This document shows, piece by piece, positions 8,521 to 17,122 of a stretch of DNA of 64,000 nt. The position numbers and the translations under genes were made by a program. The first letter of the stretch is position 1; every line of letters begins with the position of its first letter. This DNA is from Burkholderiaceae bacterium (GTDB lineage Bacteria > Pseudomonadota > Gammaproteobacteria > Burkholderiales > Burkholderiaceae_B): contig SCSG01000044.1 in the NCBI GenBank assembly GCA_004322135.1, forward strand, positions 1-64,000, given 5' to 3'. The notes beneath the pieces were generated by a model that was given only the letters and a program-made list of their open reading frames with translations, made no database searches and was not told the origin of the DNA.

Positions 8521-8877
8521 AAAAGGCATTATAAAGGGGGCTTTCTGGGGCGAATCGAACCTGCAGAAGCAACCCGGCAGCAAAAAGCGGAATCGCCACT
8601 CCAGGCGCAACAGGCTGTGTTTACATAGCCAGCTTTGGAGGGGCGCAAGTGCTGTAGAAAATCAATATGGTGGAAGACAATGAAACAACGAGCTCCGGCA
8701 AAAACAAGCCGCGCCAGCAGTACGGTGACAGCGTGCGCACCTTGCCAGAATATACCTGGCCCACACAGTGTGACTCCACGTTCACAACAGTGAAGCATGC
8801 GTCCCCTGAACCAGCCACTCGTCGCACATGTTGGCTCTACATTCCCCGGTACCCCTCTTGCAAAGGCATGTCAGGCC

Positions 8878-8938
8878 CGAGATGCAAAGAACTGACAAAA
8901 TCTCGGACACCGAGACCCACACTCATGTAACGCTCCCA
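8878..8938 (+). pseudogene. coxG fragment, frameshifted
   Basis: The sequence matches codons of the intact coxG around 15110-15170 (ELTKVSDAETHAHVAL), at roughly four-fifths identity by eye. A one-base deletion after the codon for Lys changes frame: read across it, one gets ELTK then SDTETHTHVTL. The start codon and the rest of the gene are missing. It shows that copy A of the leader came from the cox side and carried the gene end with it. Confidence 0.7.
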
Positions 8939-9041
8939 AGGTAAGCGGCTACATGATAGGTAGATGTAGGCAACAAAACGTTGAATAAAACAGCTAAACA
9001 ACGAAACCGTCGACTCATCAGACGCATACAAGGAGACAAGC

Positions 9042-10280
9042 ATGACCCAATCCACGCCCAACAGACGCCGCCGGCAAATTCTTGGCGCTGGCCTCGCCGC
9101 CGTAAGCTCACCCTTCGTGCTCAATGTGGCACGAGCAGAATCATCAACAATCAAAATCGGCTTTCCCACCCCGCTGACCGGGCCATACTCCATCGAAGCG
9201 CAGGACCAGCAACGCGCCGCCGCACTGGCTGTCAACGAATTCAATGAAACGGGCGGCTTCAACGGGCGCAAGGCCGAGCTGCTGGTGCGCGACACCAAGC
9301 TGAATTCAGGCGAAGCGGTAAGCCGCACGCTGGAACTCATCGAAAAAGACAAAGTCAATTTTGTAGTTGGCTCTCTGTCGGCCGCAGCACAGCTGTCAAT
9401 CAACGCGGTATGCCGTCAACACAACATCATATTCAATTCCATCAGCCAGTCCGACGCCATCAACGACGCAAAGAACAGGGGCCCGTACACGTTTCACGAA
9501 GCGCTGAACCCGCACATGACGGCGGGTGCTGTTGCACGCTATGCCTTCCCAAAGTTTGGCAAAAGAATCGCCTACCTGACTGCGGACTACGCCTACGGAC
9601 ACGAAATGGTTGCGGGCTTTGAAGCTGCCGGCGGTCCGTTAGGGGCCAAAACGGTTGCCGACATAAGGCACCCGCTCGGAACTGCTGACTACTCGTCATT
9701 CCTGCCGCGCATCCAGGCGCTGAAACCAGACATTCTGGTACTGTGCAATTTCGGCACCGACCTGGTCAATTCCGCCAAGCAAGCCACCGATTTCGGCCTG
9801 AAGGCTCACACAAAAATCATCACACCAGTCTTGCTGTACGCAGCGCGACTCGCGGGTGGTGCCGACGCATTCGACGGCATACTCGGCGGAACGTCGTACT
9901 ACTGGGGCATGGAAGACACTGTCCCCGCGGCCAAGTCATTCAACGATAAATTCCGCAAAGCATACGGCGGAGCGGTGCCCTCAGGCTACGGCGCGTACGG
10001 CTACGCAGGGGTGCGCTCCATACTTGCCGCCGTTCGCAACGCAAAATCGGTTGAATCGGCACCCGTTGCCAAGGCACTGGAGCGTTTGCATTACAACTGG
10101 TACAAAGGGGACCAGTTCTACCGCGAATGCGACCATCAATCTGTCCAGTCTGTCATTATCATCGAATCAAAATCGAAGAACATGAAAGACAAATATGACG
10201 TTTTCAACGTCCTCGAAATCGGGAAGCCCGACGAGAAATACCTGAGAACCTGCGCCCAAGTCAGCGCCAAGTCGGCCTAA
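9042..10280 (+). CDS. ABC transporter substrate-binding protein, branched-chain amino acid type
   Basis: The 412-residue protein has a Tat-like signal (RRRRQILGAGLAA, cleavage after ARA near residue 33) and then the type I periplasmic-binding fold of Peripla_BP_6, starting TIKIGFPTPLTGPYS. A GGAG ribosome binding site precedes the ATG. It is the first gene of a complete LivK/H/M/G/F-type importer operon. Such receptors in soil betaproteobacteria often bind aromatic or heterocyclic acids rather than amino acids. Its position between hydrolase/dehydrogenase and molybdenum hydroxylase genes favours uptake of the pathway substrate. Confidence 0.9.
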   Translation: MTQSTPNRRRRQILGAGLAAVSSPFVLNVARAESSTIKIGFPTPLTGPYSIEAQDQQRAAALAVNEFNETGGFNGRKAELLVRDTKLNSGEAVSRTLELIEKDKVNFVVGSLSAAAQLSINAVCRQHNIIFNSISQSDAINDAKNRGPYTFHEALNPHMTAGAVARYAFPKFGKRIAYLTADYAYGHEMVAGFEAAGGPLGAKTVADIRHPLGTADYSSFLPRIQALKPDILVLCNFGTDLVNSAKQATDFGLKAHTKIITPVLLYAARLAGGADAFDGILGGTSYYWGMEDTVPAAKSFNDKFRKAYGGAVPSGYGAYGYAGVRSILAAVRNAKSVESAPVAKALERLHYNWYKGDQFYRECDHQSVQSVIIIESKSKNMKDKYDVFNVLEIGKPDEKYLRTCAQVSAKSA

Positions 10281-10303
10281 GCAGCCGCCAAACGGAGCGA
10301 GTC

Positions 10304-11188
10304 GTGGGCGATATATCACTGTCACTTGTCCTTATGCAGATCGTCGCCGGAGTGGCGCTCGGGGCTATTTACGCTCTGATAGCACTCGGGCTCTCACTGA
10401 TATTCGGCATGTTGACTGTGGTCAATTTCGCCCACGGCGCCTTCTATATGGTGGGAGCCTTTTTGGGTGTGTATTTCTATACGCTGACCCAGAATTTCTG
10501 GTTCAGCCTGCTGCTTACACCACTTACCGTGGGAGTGCTCGGCCTGCTGATCGAGCGCTTTCTGGTGCGCCCGCTGTACGGGCGCGGTATTGACTACCCC
10601 ATACTCCTGACTTTCGGTCTGTCTTACGTCCTCATCGAGGCTATGCGGATCCTGTTCGGCATAGGGGGCGTGCCCACGTCAACACCTGCCATTCTGCGCG
10701 GCGCGGTCAACCTGGGTATCGGATACTTCCCGTTATACCGGCTGTTTCTGATCGGTGCGGCCGCAGTCATAATCCTGGGACTGTGGCTATTTATAGAAAA
10801 GACACGTTACGGCCTCATCATCCGCGCCGGATCGCGTGATCCGGAAATCGTGCGGGTACTTGGAATCGATATTTCGCTCATATGGCTGCTGGTGTTTGGC
10901 CTTGGCGCCGCCATCGCGGGGCTGTCGGGCGTACTGGCCGCACCCACTCGGGCCGTCAACCCGGAAATGGGTATCCCGATTCTCGCTGAATCCTTTGTCG
11001 TGACTGTCGTAGGCGGCATGGGCTCGCTAGTCGGCGCAGTGGTGGCCGGTTTGCTTGTTGGCGTCGTGTTCAGCATGACGTCGCTATTCGCACCCGACTT
11101 AGCCGATCTTTCAATTTTCGTATTAATGGCCGTAGTACTGGTGGTTCGCCCTCAAGGACTGTTCGGCAAAGCAGGGTTGTTGAGCTGA
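10304..11188 (+). CDS. livH: branched-chain amino acid-type ABC permease LivH
   Basis: The 294-residue inner-membrane protein has eight or so helices and the LivH pattern: LGAIYALIALGLSLIFGML near the start, VVNFAHGAFYMVGAF, and the cytoplasmic coupling loop region GAAIAGLSGVLAAP. The start is GTG at 10304, preceded by GGAG; the gene begins 23 bp after the receptor gene. It forms the heterodimeric membrane channel with the LivM protein encoded next. Confidence 0.92.
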   Translation: MGDISLSLVLMQIVAGVALGAIYALIALGLSLIFGMLTVVNFAHGAFYMVGAFLGVYFYTLTQNFWFSLLLTPLTVGVLGLLIERFLVRPLYGRGIDYPILLTFGLSYVLIEAMRILFGIGGVPTSTPAILRGAVNLGIGYFPLYRLFLIGAAAVIILGLWLFIEKTRYGLIIRAGSRDPEIVRVLGIDISLIWLLVFGLGAAIAGLSGVLAAPTRAVNPEMGIPILAESFVVTVVGGMGSLVGAVVAGLLVGVVFSMTSLFAPDLADLSIFVLMAVVLVVRPQGLFGKAGLLS

Positions 11189-11190
11189 CT

Positions 11191-12162
11191 ATGCGAACTC
11201 TTTACGCTTTGATCATCCGCTACCGGGTTTTCGCTGTACTGCTGCTGCTGCTGTTGATGCCACTGGTCATGCCATACACGGCATTGGCTGTGAATATCCT
11301 CGTGTTCGGCCTGTATGCGGTGGGCTTTAATCTACTGTATGGCTACACGGGCATGCTCTCGTTCGGACATGCCGCATTCTTCGGAGTCGGCGGATACCTG
11401 ACCGGCATATCCATGGTCCACTTCGGGGTGCCGTGGCTGGCTGCGGTCGGCATTGGAGTCCTGGCCTCGGCGCTGGTGGGCCTGGCAATCGGATTCCTCG
11501 CGATTCGGTCACGCGGCATCTATTTTGCGATGGTAACGCTGGCGCTGGCCCAAATTGTGTACTACGCGTTCTATAAGGCCAGTTCCTGGACAGGCGGTGA
11601 AAACGGCCTGCAGGGCATCAACGTAAAGCCCATGGACATATTCGGCCTGCACATCGACTTCCTGAACGGCCTTACCAAGTACTACATCATCCTCGTATTT
11701 GTCATGCTGGCGCTGTGGTTTGTATCACGGGTACTGAATTCGCCATTCGGTGCCGTTATTGAAGCCATACGCGAAAACGAGCAACGAACCGCGGCCTGCG
11801 GTTTCAACGTAGCGCGCACCAAGCTTCTGGTGTTTGTCCTGTCGGCTGCCATTTGCGGCCTTGCGGGCACCTTGCGGGCGCTGCATCTGTCCATCGTACC
11901 CATCGAGTCGTTGGGATACATCCTCTCGGGACAAGCGGTCATGATATGTCTGCTGGGCGGCATCGGCACGTTTTTCGGCCCGTTTATCGGCGCAGCCGCG
12001 TTTGTCTACCTGGAGGACATTGTCACGCACATGACCAATCACTGGATGGGCGTGGTGGGAATAATATTCATAGCGTTCATCCTGTTCTGCCCGCGCGGAA
12101 TCTGGGGCACGACAACCGACTGGATCCAGCGCCGCTTCATGACTGAAGGGGCTCAAAAGTGA
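11191..12162 (+). CDS. livM: branched-chain amino acid-type ABC permease LivM
   Basis: The 323-residue membrane protein has the LivM features: NILVFGLYAVGFNLLYGYTG, MLSFGHAAFFGVGGY, and the coupling stretch CGLAGTLRALHLSIV. It begins 2 bp after livH and its stop overlaps the next gene as GTGA, so translation is coupled. It pairs with LivH in the importer. Confidence 0.92.
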   Translation: MRTLYALIIRYRVFAVLLLLLLMPLVMPYTALAVNILVFGLYAVGFNLLYGYTGMLSFGHAAFFGVGGYLTGISMVHFGVPWLAAVGIGVLASALVGLAIGFLAIRSRGIYFAMVTLALAQIVYYAFYKASSWTGGENGLQGINVKPMDIFGLHIDFLNGLTKYYIILVFVMLALWFVSRVLNSPFGAVIEAIRENEQRTAACGFNVARTKLLVFVLSAAICGLAGTLRALHLSIVPIESLGYILSGQAVMICLLGGIGTFFGPFIGAAAFVYLEDIVTHMTNHWMGVVGIIFIAFILFCPRGIWGTTTDWIQRRFMTEGAQK

Positions 12163-12902
12163 CGCCGCCCATACTTGAAATCGACGACGTGTCCATGCGC
12201 TTCGGACGCTTCCAGGCTTTGACCAACATCAGCGTTACATTCCAGCCCGACAGGCTGACGGCAATCATCGGCCCAAACGGCGCTGGCAAAAGCACGTTCT
12301 TCAACATCATCAGCGGCGCCTTCCCGCCAAGTTCCGGACGCATCATCTTTCAGGGAAGCGACATTACCGGCAGTGCGCAACACGAATTCACCCGCCTGGG
12401 CATCTCCAAAAGCTTCCAGATCACCAACGTGTTCAAGCACCTTTCGGCACACGAAAACATACGTGTGGCGGCGCAGATGCCGGTGTCGCGCTTTGCACTC
12501 TTCAAGCCCCGAAGCAGTCTGCACGAACTTGTCGACCAGGCCGACGCACTGCTGGCGCGAGTGGGTCTGACGCGCGTTCGCGACAAACAGGCCGGCGACC
12601 TCGCACACGGCCAGCAACGCGCGCTTGAAGTCGCCATGGCGCTGGCCAGTCAGCCAAAATTGCTGCTCATGGACGAACCCACTGCGGGCATGTCGCCCGA
12701 AGAAACGGTAACCATGATGAACCTGATCACCTCGTTGTCAGCTGAGCGCACCGTCATTCTGGTTGAACATAAAATGAAACTGGTCATGGGCATCTGCGAA
12801 CGATTGATTGTGTTGCACCAGGGTGAATTTCTCGCCGAAGGCACGCCCGACGACATTCGGACCAACGATGAAGTCAAGCGTGTATACCTCGGCCAAGGCT
12901 AG
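12159..12902 (+). CDS. livG: branched-chain amino acid-type ABC ATPase LivG
   Basis: The 247-residue ATPase starts at GTG within GTGA of livM. Walker A is GPNGAGKST, the family Q-loop/FQITNVF segment follows, the signature is the degenerate AHGQQRAL, and Walker B is LLLMDEPTAGM. The downstream VEHKMKLVM contains the switch His. It energises transport together with LivF. Confidence 0.92.
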   Translation: MTPPILEIDDVSMRFGRFQALTNISVTFQPDRLTAIIGPNGAGKSTFFNIISGAFPPSSGRIIFQGSDITGSAQHEFTRLGISKSFQITNVFKHLSAHENIRVAAQMPVSRFALFKPRSSLHELVDQADALLARVGLTRVRDKQAGDLAHGQQRALEVAMALASQPKLLLMDEPTAGMSPEETVTMMNLITSLSAERTVILVEHKMKLVMGICERLIVLHQGEFLAEGTPDDIRTNDEVKRVYLGQG

Positions 12903-12911
12903 GAACGCCAT

Positions 12912-13616
12912 ATGTTGAAAGTGACCAAGCTCAACGCATTCTATGACCGCAGCCATGTGGTTCAAAATATCTCTTTCGATGTGCACAAGGGCGAGATCGT
13001 CACGTTGATGGGGCGCAATGGCGCCGGCAAGACCACTACACTGCGCATGCTGATGGGGCTGATGAGCAAGGGTAGCGGCAGCATCGTGTTCGATGGCCAC
13101 GAATGCTTTGGCCAACCCGCCCACACCCGGTTCCATCTCGGCCTTGCCTACGTGCCCGAAGACCGACGCATCGTGCAGGGCCTGACAGTACGGGAAAACC
13201 TGCAGCTCGGACTTATTGCCAGCCCCAACAACAATCAAATGGCACAAATGATCGATGAAACCGCTGAAACATTTCCGCGGCTCAAGGAACGCCTTGACCA
13301 GGAAGGCACGTCAATGTCCGGGGGAGAACAGCAAATGCTGGCAATAGCCCGGGCAATGATGGCCCGGCCAAAAATGATCCTGCTTGATGAACCATCCGAA
13401 GGAATCATGCCCATTCTGGTCGACGAGATGTTCGAGCTGTTCACTCATTTGAAAGAACAGGGAACCACCATACTTCTGGTCGAACAGAACGTCGAGCGGG
13501 CATTGTCGATCTCGGATCGGGCCTACATACTCGACCAGGGCGAAATCGTCCACTCGGGCGTGGCGTCCGAGCTACTCGCCGACCAGGAAATCCAGGAAAA
13601 ATACTGCGCCGTATAA
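12912..13616 (+). CDS. livF: branched-chain amino acid-type ABC ATPase LivF
   Basis: The 234-residue ATPase has Walker A GRNGAGKTT, the LivF-typical YVPEDRRIVQGLTVRENL, signature MSGGEQQML and Walker B ILLDEPSEGI, with switch His replaced by VEQNVE as is normal for LivF. It ends the importer operon; the TetR gene follows after 90-120 bp. Confidence 0.92.
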   Translation: MLKVTKLNAFYDRSHVVQNISFDVHKGEIVTLMGRNGAGKTTTLRMLMGLMSKGSGSIVFDGHECFGQPAHTRFHLGLAYVPEDRRIVQGLTVRENLQLGLIASPNNNQMAQMIDETAETFPRLKERLDQEGTSMSGGEQQMLAIARAMMARPKMILLDEPSEGIMPILVDEMFELFTHLKEQGTTILLVEQNVERALSISDRAYILDQGEIVHSGVASELLADQEIQEKYCAV

Positions 13617-13738
13617 GCATGATGTATTGACCCGAATTTAAATTCGAGGACGGCCGCATCGCGCCGTGGCAGGATCAGGCGCCGCCAGCCGCGTGCTTCA
13701 CTGGTACAATGCAACGCTCTGATAAGCCAGAAATACCT

Positions 13739-14410
13739 ATGCCGCATCGCAATAACGATCCCGCTGGCTTTCCCCCAATCCAGCGGAAAAAAGTACAACA
13801 GCGCCTCAGCGCCAAAGAACGTGAGCAGCAAATCCTGCACGGCGCGATCAAGTTCTTCTCAGAGCGTGGCCTGGATGGTCAGACACGAACGCTGGCCAAG
13901 GAAATCGGCATCACCCACCCGTTGCTGTATCACTACTTTCCGACCAAAAGGGCACTCATCGAGCGGGTCTATCAGGAAGTCTATGTAGGCCACTGGAAGC
14001 CCCAATGGGAAAGTTGGCTGGACGATAGAACGCTGGGGCTGGAAGAGAAGCTAATGCTTTTCTACCGCGACTATGCCGCAACCATACTCATGCCGGAACG
14101 AGTGAGAATCCTGCTGTTCTCAGGCCTGAGCGACGGATACATTCCGCAGGAATACCTCAACCTGCTGCAAACAAAACTTTTCCCGCGCATTGTCAGGGAA
14201 ACCCGCCGTCACTTGGGGCTTTCAGTGCGCAAAAAAGGAAGCGAGCGCGAAAATGAATTGATCTGGGGATTGCATGGCGGCATCTTCTACATCGGCATTC
14301 GGCGCTGGGCCTATAACCGGACGGCGTCGGTCGACCTCGACCAGACAATATCGGATCGCGTTCGCGGCTATATTGTTTCCGCACAGGAATTGTTCGGCAA
14401 ACCCGAATAA
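13739..14410 (+). CDS. TetR-family transcriptional regulator
   Basis: The 223-residue protein has an N-terminal TetR helix-turn-helix (ILHGAIKFFSERG, then TLAKEIGITHPLLYHYFPTK, residues about 30-75) and a helical effector domain. An in-frame ATG at 13709 would add ten residues, and TACAAT at that point looks like a -10 element, so I prefer 13739. It sits between the importer and the hydroxylase operon, and each of those is preceded by the same promoter and palindrome, so it is the obvious candidate regulator of both. Ligand unknown. Confidence 0.85.
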   Translation: MPHRNNDPAGFPPIQRKKVQQRLSAKEREQQILHGAIKFFSERGLDGQTRTLAKEIGITHPLLYHYFPTKRALIERVYQEVYVGHWKPQWESWLDDRTLGLEEKLMLFYRDYAATILMPERVRILLFSGLSDGYIPQEYLNLLQTKLFPRIVRETRRHLGLSVRKKGSERENELIWGLHGGIFYIGIRRWAYNRTASVDLDQTISDRVRGYIVSAQELFGKPE

Positions 14411-14532
14411 GCCCGTCAACTTCCCGGCGCCAACCATATCAGGATCAAGTTCCCGCAGGCAGCAGCGCAGAACAAACCCTGCGCACCACCTCGCAGCCCC
14501 TCTACGCTTGAAAGCATGATTGGGCAGTAACG

Positions 14533-15018
14533 GGACCTTGATACTTGACTCAATTGACCAAGCGGTAGATAATAAAATTATTATAAATGGTGCTTTATAG
14601 TGCGGCCCCAGCCGGCTGAAGCAACCCGGCGGCAACAGGCGACATCGCCCCCCCAAGCGAAAGAGGTAATGGTTTTATGGCCTGCCGCGGGGAGACGCAA
14701 GCGCTGTAGAAAATCAATGCGGTGGAAGACAATGAAACAACGAGCTCCGGCGAAAGCGGGCCGTGCCATCAATATGGCGATGCTACGTAAAGCCGGCCAA
14801 AACATGCCTGGCCTACACACTGTGACTTCACGTACACAGCGGTGGCATGCCTTCGTGAATTCGCTACTCGGCAAATGTCTCGGCCCTGCCTGTCTTGATA
14901 CTTCACTTGCAATAGCCTGTCTGGCTGGGACAAGACACTTTCAATCATCCCTTCAAGCACCCCTTTTGCCAAAAGCCGACCGTGTGGTTTGCCTGGCACC
15001 ATCGCCAAGGAACCAACC
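14533..15018 (+). repeat. duplicated operon leader, copy B (before coxG)
   Basis: This is the counterpart of 8480-8940 and the likely parent copy, because it runs without break into an intact coxG. The strongest conservation is the promoter/operator block (14544-14567) and the block at 14703-14751, which contains GGAAG, three bases, then ATGAAACAACGAGCTCCGGC. An open frame from that ATG (14732) runs to 15028, overlapping the coxG start out of frame. In copy A the same frame stops after 37 codons, and the differences are not biased to third positions, so a leader peptide is possible but unproven. A long 5' untranslated region or small RNA fits equally well. Confidence 0.75.
14545..14573 (+). 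promoter_or_regulatory. promoter with TetR-type operator, leader copy B
   Basis: TTGACT (14545-14550), a 17-bp spacer and GATAAT (14568-14573) make a good sigma-70 promoter. TTGACCAAGCGGTAGA (14554-14569) overlaps the spacer and -10 as an imperfect palindrome, a position suited to repression. It is nearly identical to the element at 8492-8520. Confidence 0.55.
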
Positions 15019-15663
15019 ATGGAGTTAGTCGGAGAACAAATAATTGGAGCCCCTCGTCAACAGGTGTGGGATGCTCTCAACAACCCGTCCATCCTTTCCC
15101 GTTGCATCCCCGGATGCGAAGAGCTGACGAAAGTTTCGGACGCCGAGACACATGCCCATGTAGCGCTCAAGATTGGCCCAGTGCGGGCGCGGTTCATCGG
15201 AAAAATATTCATGACGGATACCGAAGTGCCGTCCAAATGCACACTGAAATTCGAAGGGGCCGGTGGCGCCGCTGGATTCGCCCGGGGTTCATCCATGGTG
15301 ACGCTATCGGACGATAACGGCGCCACTCGTCTGAATTATTCCGTCAAGGCGGCTGTTGGCGGAAAACTCGGACAGGTCGGCGGACGGCTCATCGACATTA
15401 CCGCAAAAAAAATGGCCGACGAATTTTTCCGCGCCTTTCACGATGCGATGGCAGGAACCGGCCACTCCGCCGCCCCGGCAGACCCGTCATCCGAATCGGA
15501 GCAAAGCCTACCGGACAACACCGGCGGTGCAGCAGCTGAGCCAGTTCGCGCGCAGGCGGCTACGCGTTTACCCAACAGTACCCTTCGGCCACACTTGTCC
15601 CGCGCACTCTGGTTCGCGCTTGGCGCAATCGTGGCGCTGGCCGTCAGCCACTGGCTGAGCTAA
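15019..15663 (+). CDS. CoxG-family SRPBCC protein
   Basis: The 214-residue protein begins MELVGEQIIGAPRQQVWDAL, followed by LSRCIPGCEEL, the hallmark of CoxG/SRPBCC proteins. After about 150 residues the sequence becomes a Ser/Pro/Ala-rich linker and ends in a hydrophobic anchor (ALWFALGAIVALAVSHWLS). CoxG proteins tether molybdenum hydroxylases to the membrane. I chose the ATG at 15019 because AAGGA lies just upstream and homology begins there. It is the first gene of the hydroxylase operon. A broken copy lies at 8878-8938. Confidence 0.85.
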   Translation: MELVGEQIIGAPRQQVWDALNNPSILSRCIPGCEELTKVSDAETHAHVALKIGPVRARFIGKIFMTDTEVPSKCTLKFEGAGGAAGFARGSSMVTLSDDNGATRLNYSVKAAVGGKLGQVGGRLIDITAKKMADEFFRAFHDAMAGTGHSAAPADPSSESEQSLPDNTGGAAAEPVRAQAATRLPNSTLRPHLSRALWFALGAIVALAVSHWLS

Positions 15664-15730
15664 CCGGGCAACAACCAATTCGCACCAGCACTTTCACAAT
15701 ACAAAAGACGTCACACCACTTGGAGTAGTC

Positions 15731-16585
15731 ATGAAAGCACCTCCGTTCGATTACGCAAAGCCCGCCACACTTTCAGAGGTGTTCCCTCTGCTTGAGGCGC
15801 ACGGTGACAGGGCACGAATCATTGCCGGCGGCCAGACCCTTCTGGCGACCCTGAACATGCGCCTTTCCGAACCCGAGATGCTTATTGACCTTAGTGCAAT
15901 CAGCGATTTGAAAGGCATCTCGCTGCAAAGCGATTGCGTGCGCATCGGCGCCATGACGCGACACAGCGACATCGAAGATTCGGCGCTGATCGCGCAACAC
16001 GTACCACTGCTATCGATGGCGGTACCGCATATCGCGCACAGGGCCATCCGTAATCGCGGAACCATCGGCGGGTCCATTGCATTTGCCGACCCCGCGGCGG
16101 AGTTCCCAGCCTGCGCGGTGGCGCTGGACGCCACAATTATCCTGGCCAGCCAACGGGGTGAGCGGCGGGTCAAGGCGCTGGACTTCTTCCAGGACCTCTA
16201 CACGACCGCCATGGAACCCAACGAAATCATTCTGGCGTGCGAATTCCCAATTCGGCAGAAAACCCAGCGATTCGCATTCGATGAGCTGGCGAGGCGCCAT
16301 GGCGATTACGCCATCGTAGGCCTGGCCGCAGCGGGCGAGCTCAAGGCCGGCGCCATGACGGGCGTGCGGCTGGTGTTCCTGGGCACTGGCAGTACTCCGG
16401 TACGGGCGTTCGCGGCAGAGGCGGCCATCGAAGGAAAAGTACCTGGCGCTCAAGTCATAGACGCCGCGCAGGCGGCGCTGGCCACCGAGTTGTCTCCCAA
16501 CGCAGATCTCTATCATTCCGCAAAAGCAAAACTCCACCTTGCCGGTGTCCTTATGCGACGCAGCATGGAACAACTTGCCGCGTAA
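15731..16585 (+). CDS. molybdenum hydroxylase FAD-binding medium subunit (CoxM-like)
   Basis: The 284-residue protein matches the FAD subunit of the xanthine dehydrogenase/CO dehydrogenase family: AGGQTLL (32-38) and TIGGS (111-115) are the two flavin-contacting motifs, and the C-terminal CO-dehydrogenase flavoprotein domain follows. It passes electrons from the iron-sulfur subunit to an acceptor. A GGAGTAG stretch precedes the ATG. It lies between coxG and the small-subunit gene in the same operon. Confidence 0.9.
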   Translation: MKAPPFDYAKPATLSEVFPLLEAHGDRARIIAGGQTLLATLNMRLSEPEMLIDLSAISDLKGISLQSDCVRIGAMTRHSDIEDSALIAQHVPLLSMAVPHIAHRAIRNRGTIGGSIAFADPAAEFPACAVALDATIILASQRGERRVKALDFFQDLYTTAMEPNEIILACEFPIRQKTQRFAFDELARRHGDYAIVGLAAAGELKAGAMTGVRLVFLGTGSTPVRAFAAEAAIEGKVPGAQVIDAAQAALATELSPNADLYHSAKAKLHLAGVLMRRSMEQLAA

Positions 16586-16615
16586 ATGCCCGCAAAGCCC
16601 CCAGGAGGGAAAAAC

Positions 16616-17107
16616 ATGTCTGAAACCATTTTGGTCAATATCCAGGTCAATGGCGTCGAGCAAAAAAAGCATGTCGAGCCACGCATTCATCTGGTCGATT
16701 TCCTGCGCGACACACTGGGAATCAAAACGTCTCGAGTATGCTGCGAACACGGCGTCTGTGGCGCCTGTACAGTCCGGCTTGACGGCGAAATTGTACGCGG
16801 CTGCCTGGTGCTTGCCGTTCAGGCTGACGGTCACGAAATCGAAACCATCGACGGCGCCAGCGATCGTGGCGACCTAACCGACCTACAGGCAGCGTTCCAC
16901 GCACACAATTCAATGCAATGCGGCTACTGCACTCCAGGCATGCTATTGACTGCCTCGGATCTATTGGCGCAAAAACCCAATGCCACCCGCGCCGAAGTGC
17001 GCGAGTACCTGTCTGGAAACTATTGTCGATGCACGGGATACCAGGCGATCGTGGATGCGGTATGTGACGTGCAGAAGCAGCGGCAGCTTGCCGCGGCATC
17101 ACTATAA
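16616..17107 (+). CDS. molybdenum hydroxylase [2Fe-2S] small subunit (CoxS-like)
   Basis: The 163-residue protein carries the plant-type [2Fe-2S] motif CCEHGVCGAC with Cys43, 48, 51 and 63, and the second helical cluster motif with Cys102, 105, 137 and 139 (CGYC and CRC). All eight ligands are present. The ATG at 16616 is preceded by AGGAGGG; an upstream in-frame ATG at 16586 overlaps the previous stop and has no such site. It relays electrons from the molybdenum centre to the FAD subunit. Confidence 0.93.
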   Translation: MSETILVNIQVNGVEQKKHVEPRIHLVDFLRDTLGIKTSRVCCEHGVCGACTVRLDGEIVRGCLVLAVQADGHEIETIDGASDRGDLTDLQAAFHAHNSMQCGYCTPGMLLTASDLLAQKPNATRAEVREYLSGNYCRCTGYQAIVDAVCDVQKQRQLAAASL

Positions 17108-17122
17108 CTACAGGAGACTGTC

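Larger units (their letters stand above)
8480..8940 (+). repeat. duplicated operon leader, copy A (before the ABC importer)
   Basis: This non-coding stretch is a diverged copy of 14533-15180. The two share an exact 18-bp block at 8491-8508 / 14544-14561. They also share a 49-bp block with two mismatches at 8651-8699 / 14703-14751, many shorter blocks between, and finally a piece of coxG (8881-8936 against 15113-15169). The offset is constant at about 6,052 bp up to roughly 8830 and then jumps to 6,232, so copy A has lost about 180 bp, including the coxG start. It fills the 600 bp between the SDR and the substrate-binding-protein gene. Confidence 0.8.

Noticed and set aside
8529-8798. Minus-strand reading frames in both leader copies (8529-8798 and 14581-14874) giving similar predicted proteins
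   Set aside because: The similarity follows from DNA homology. Differences fall at all codon positions, there is no ribosome site, and the plus-strand promoter explains the region better.
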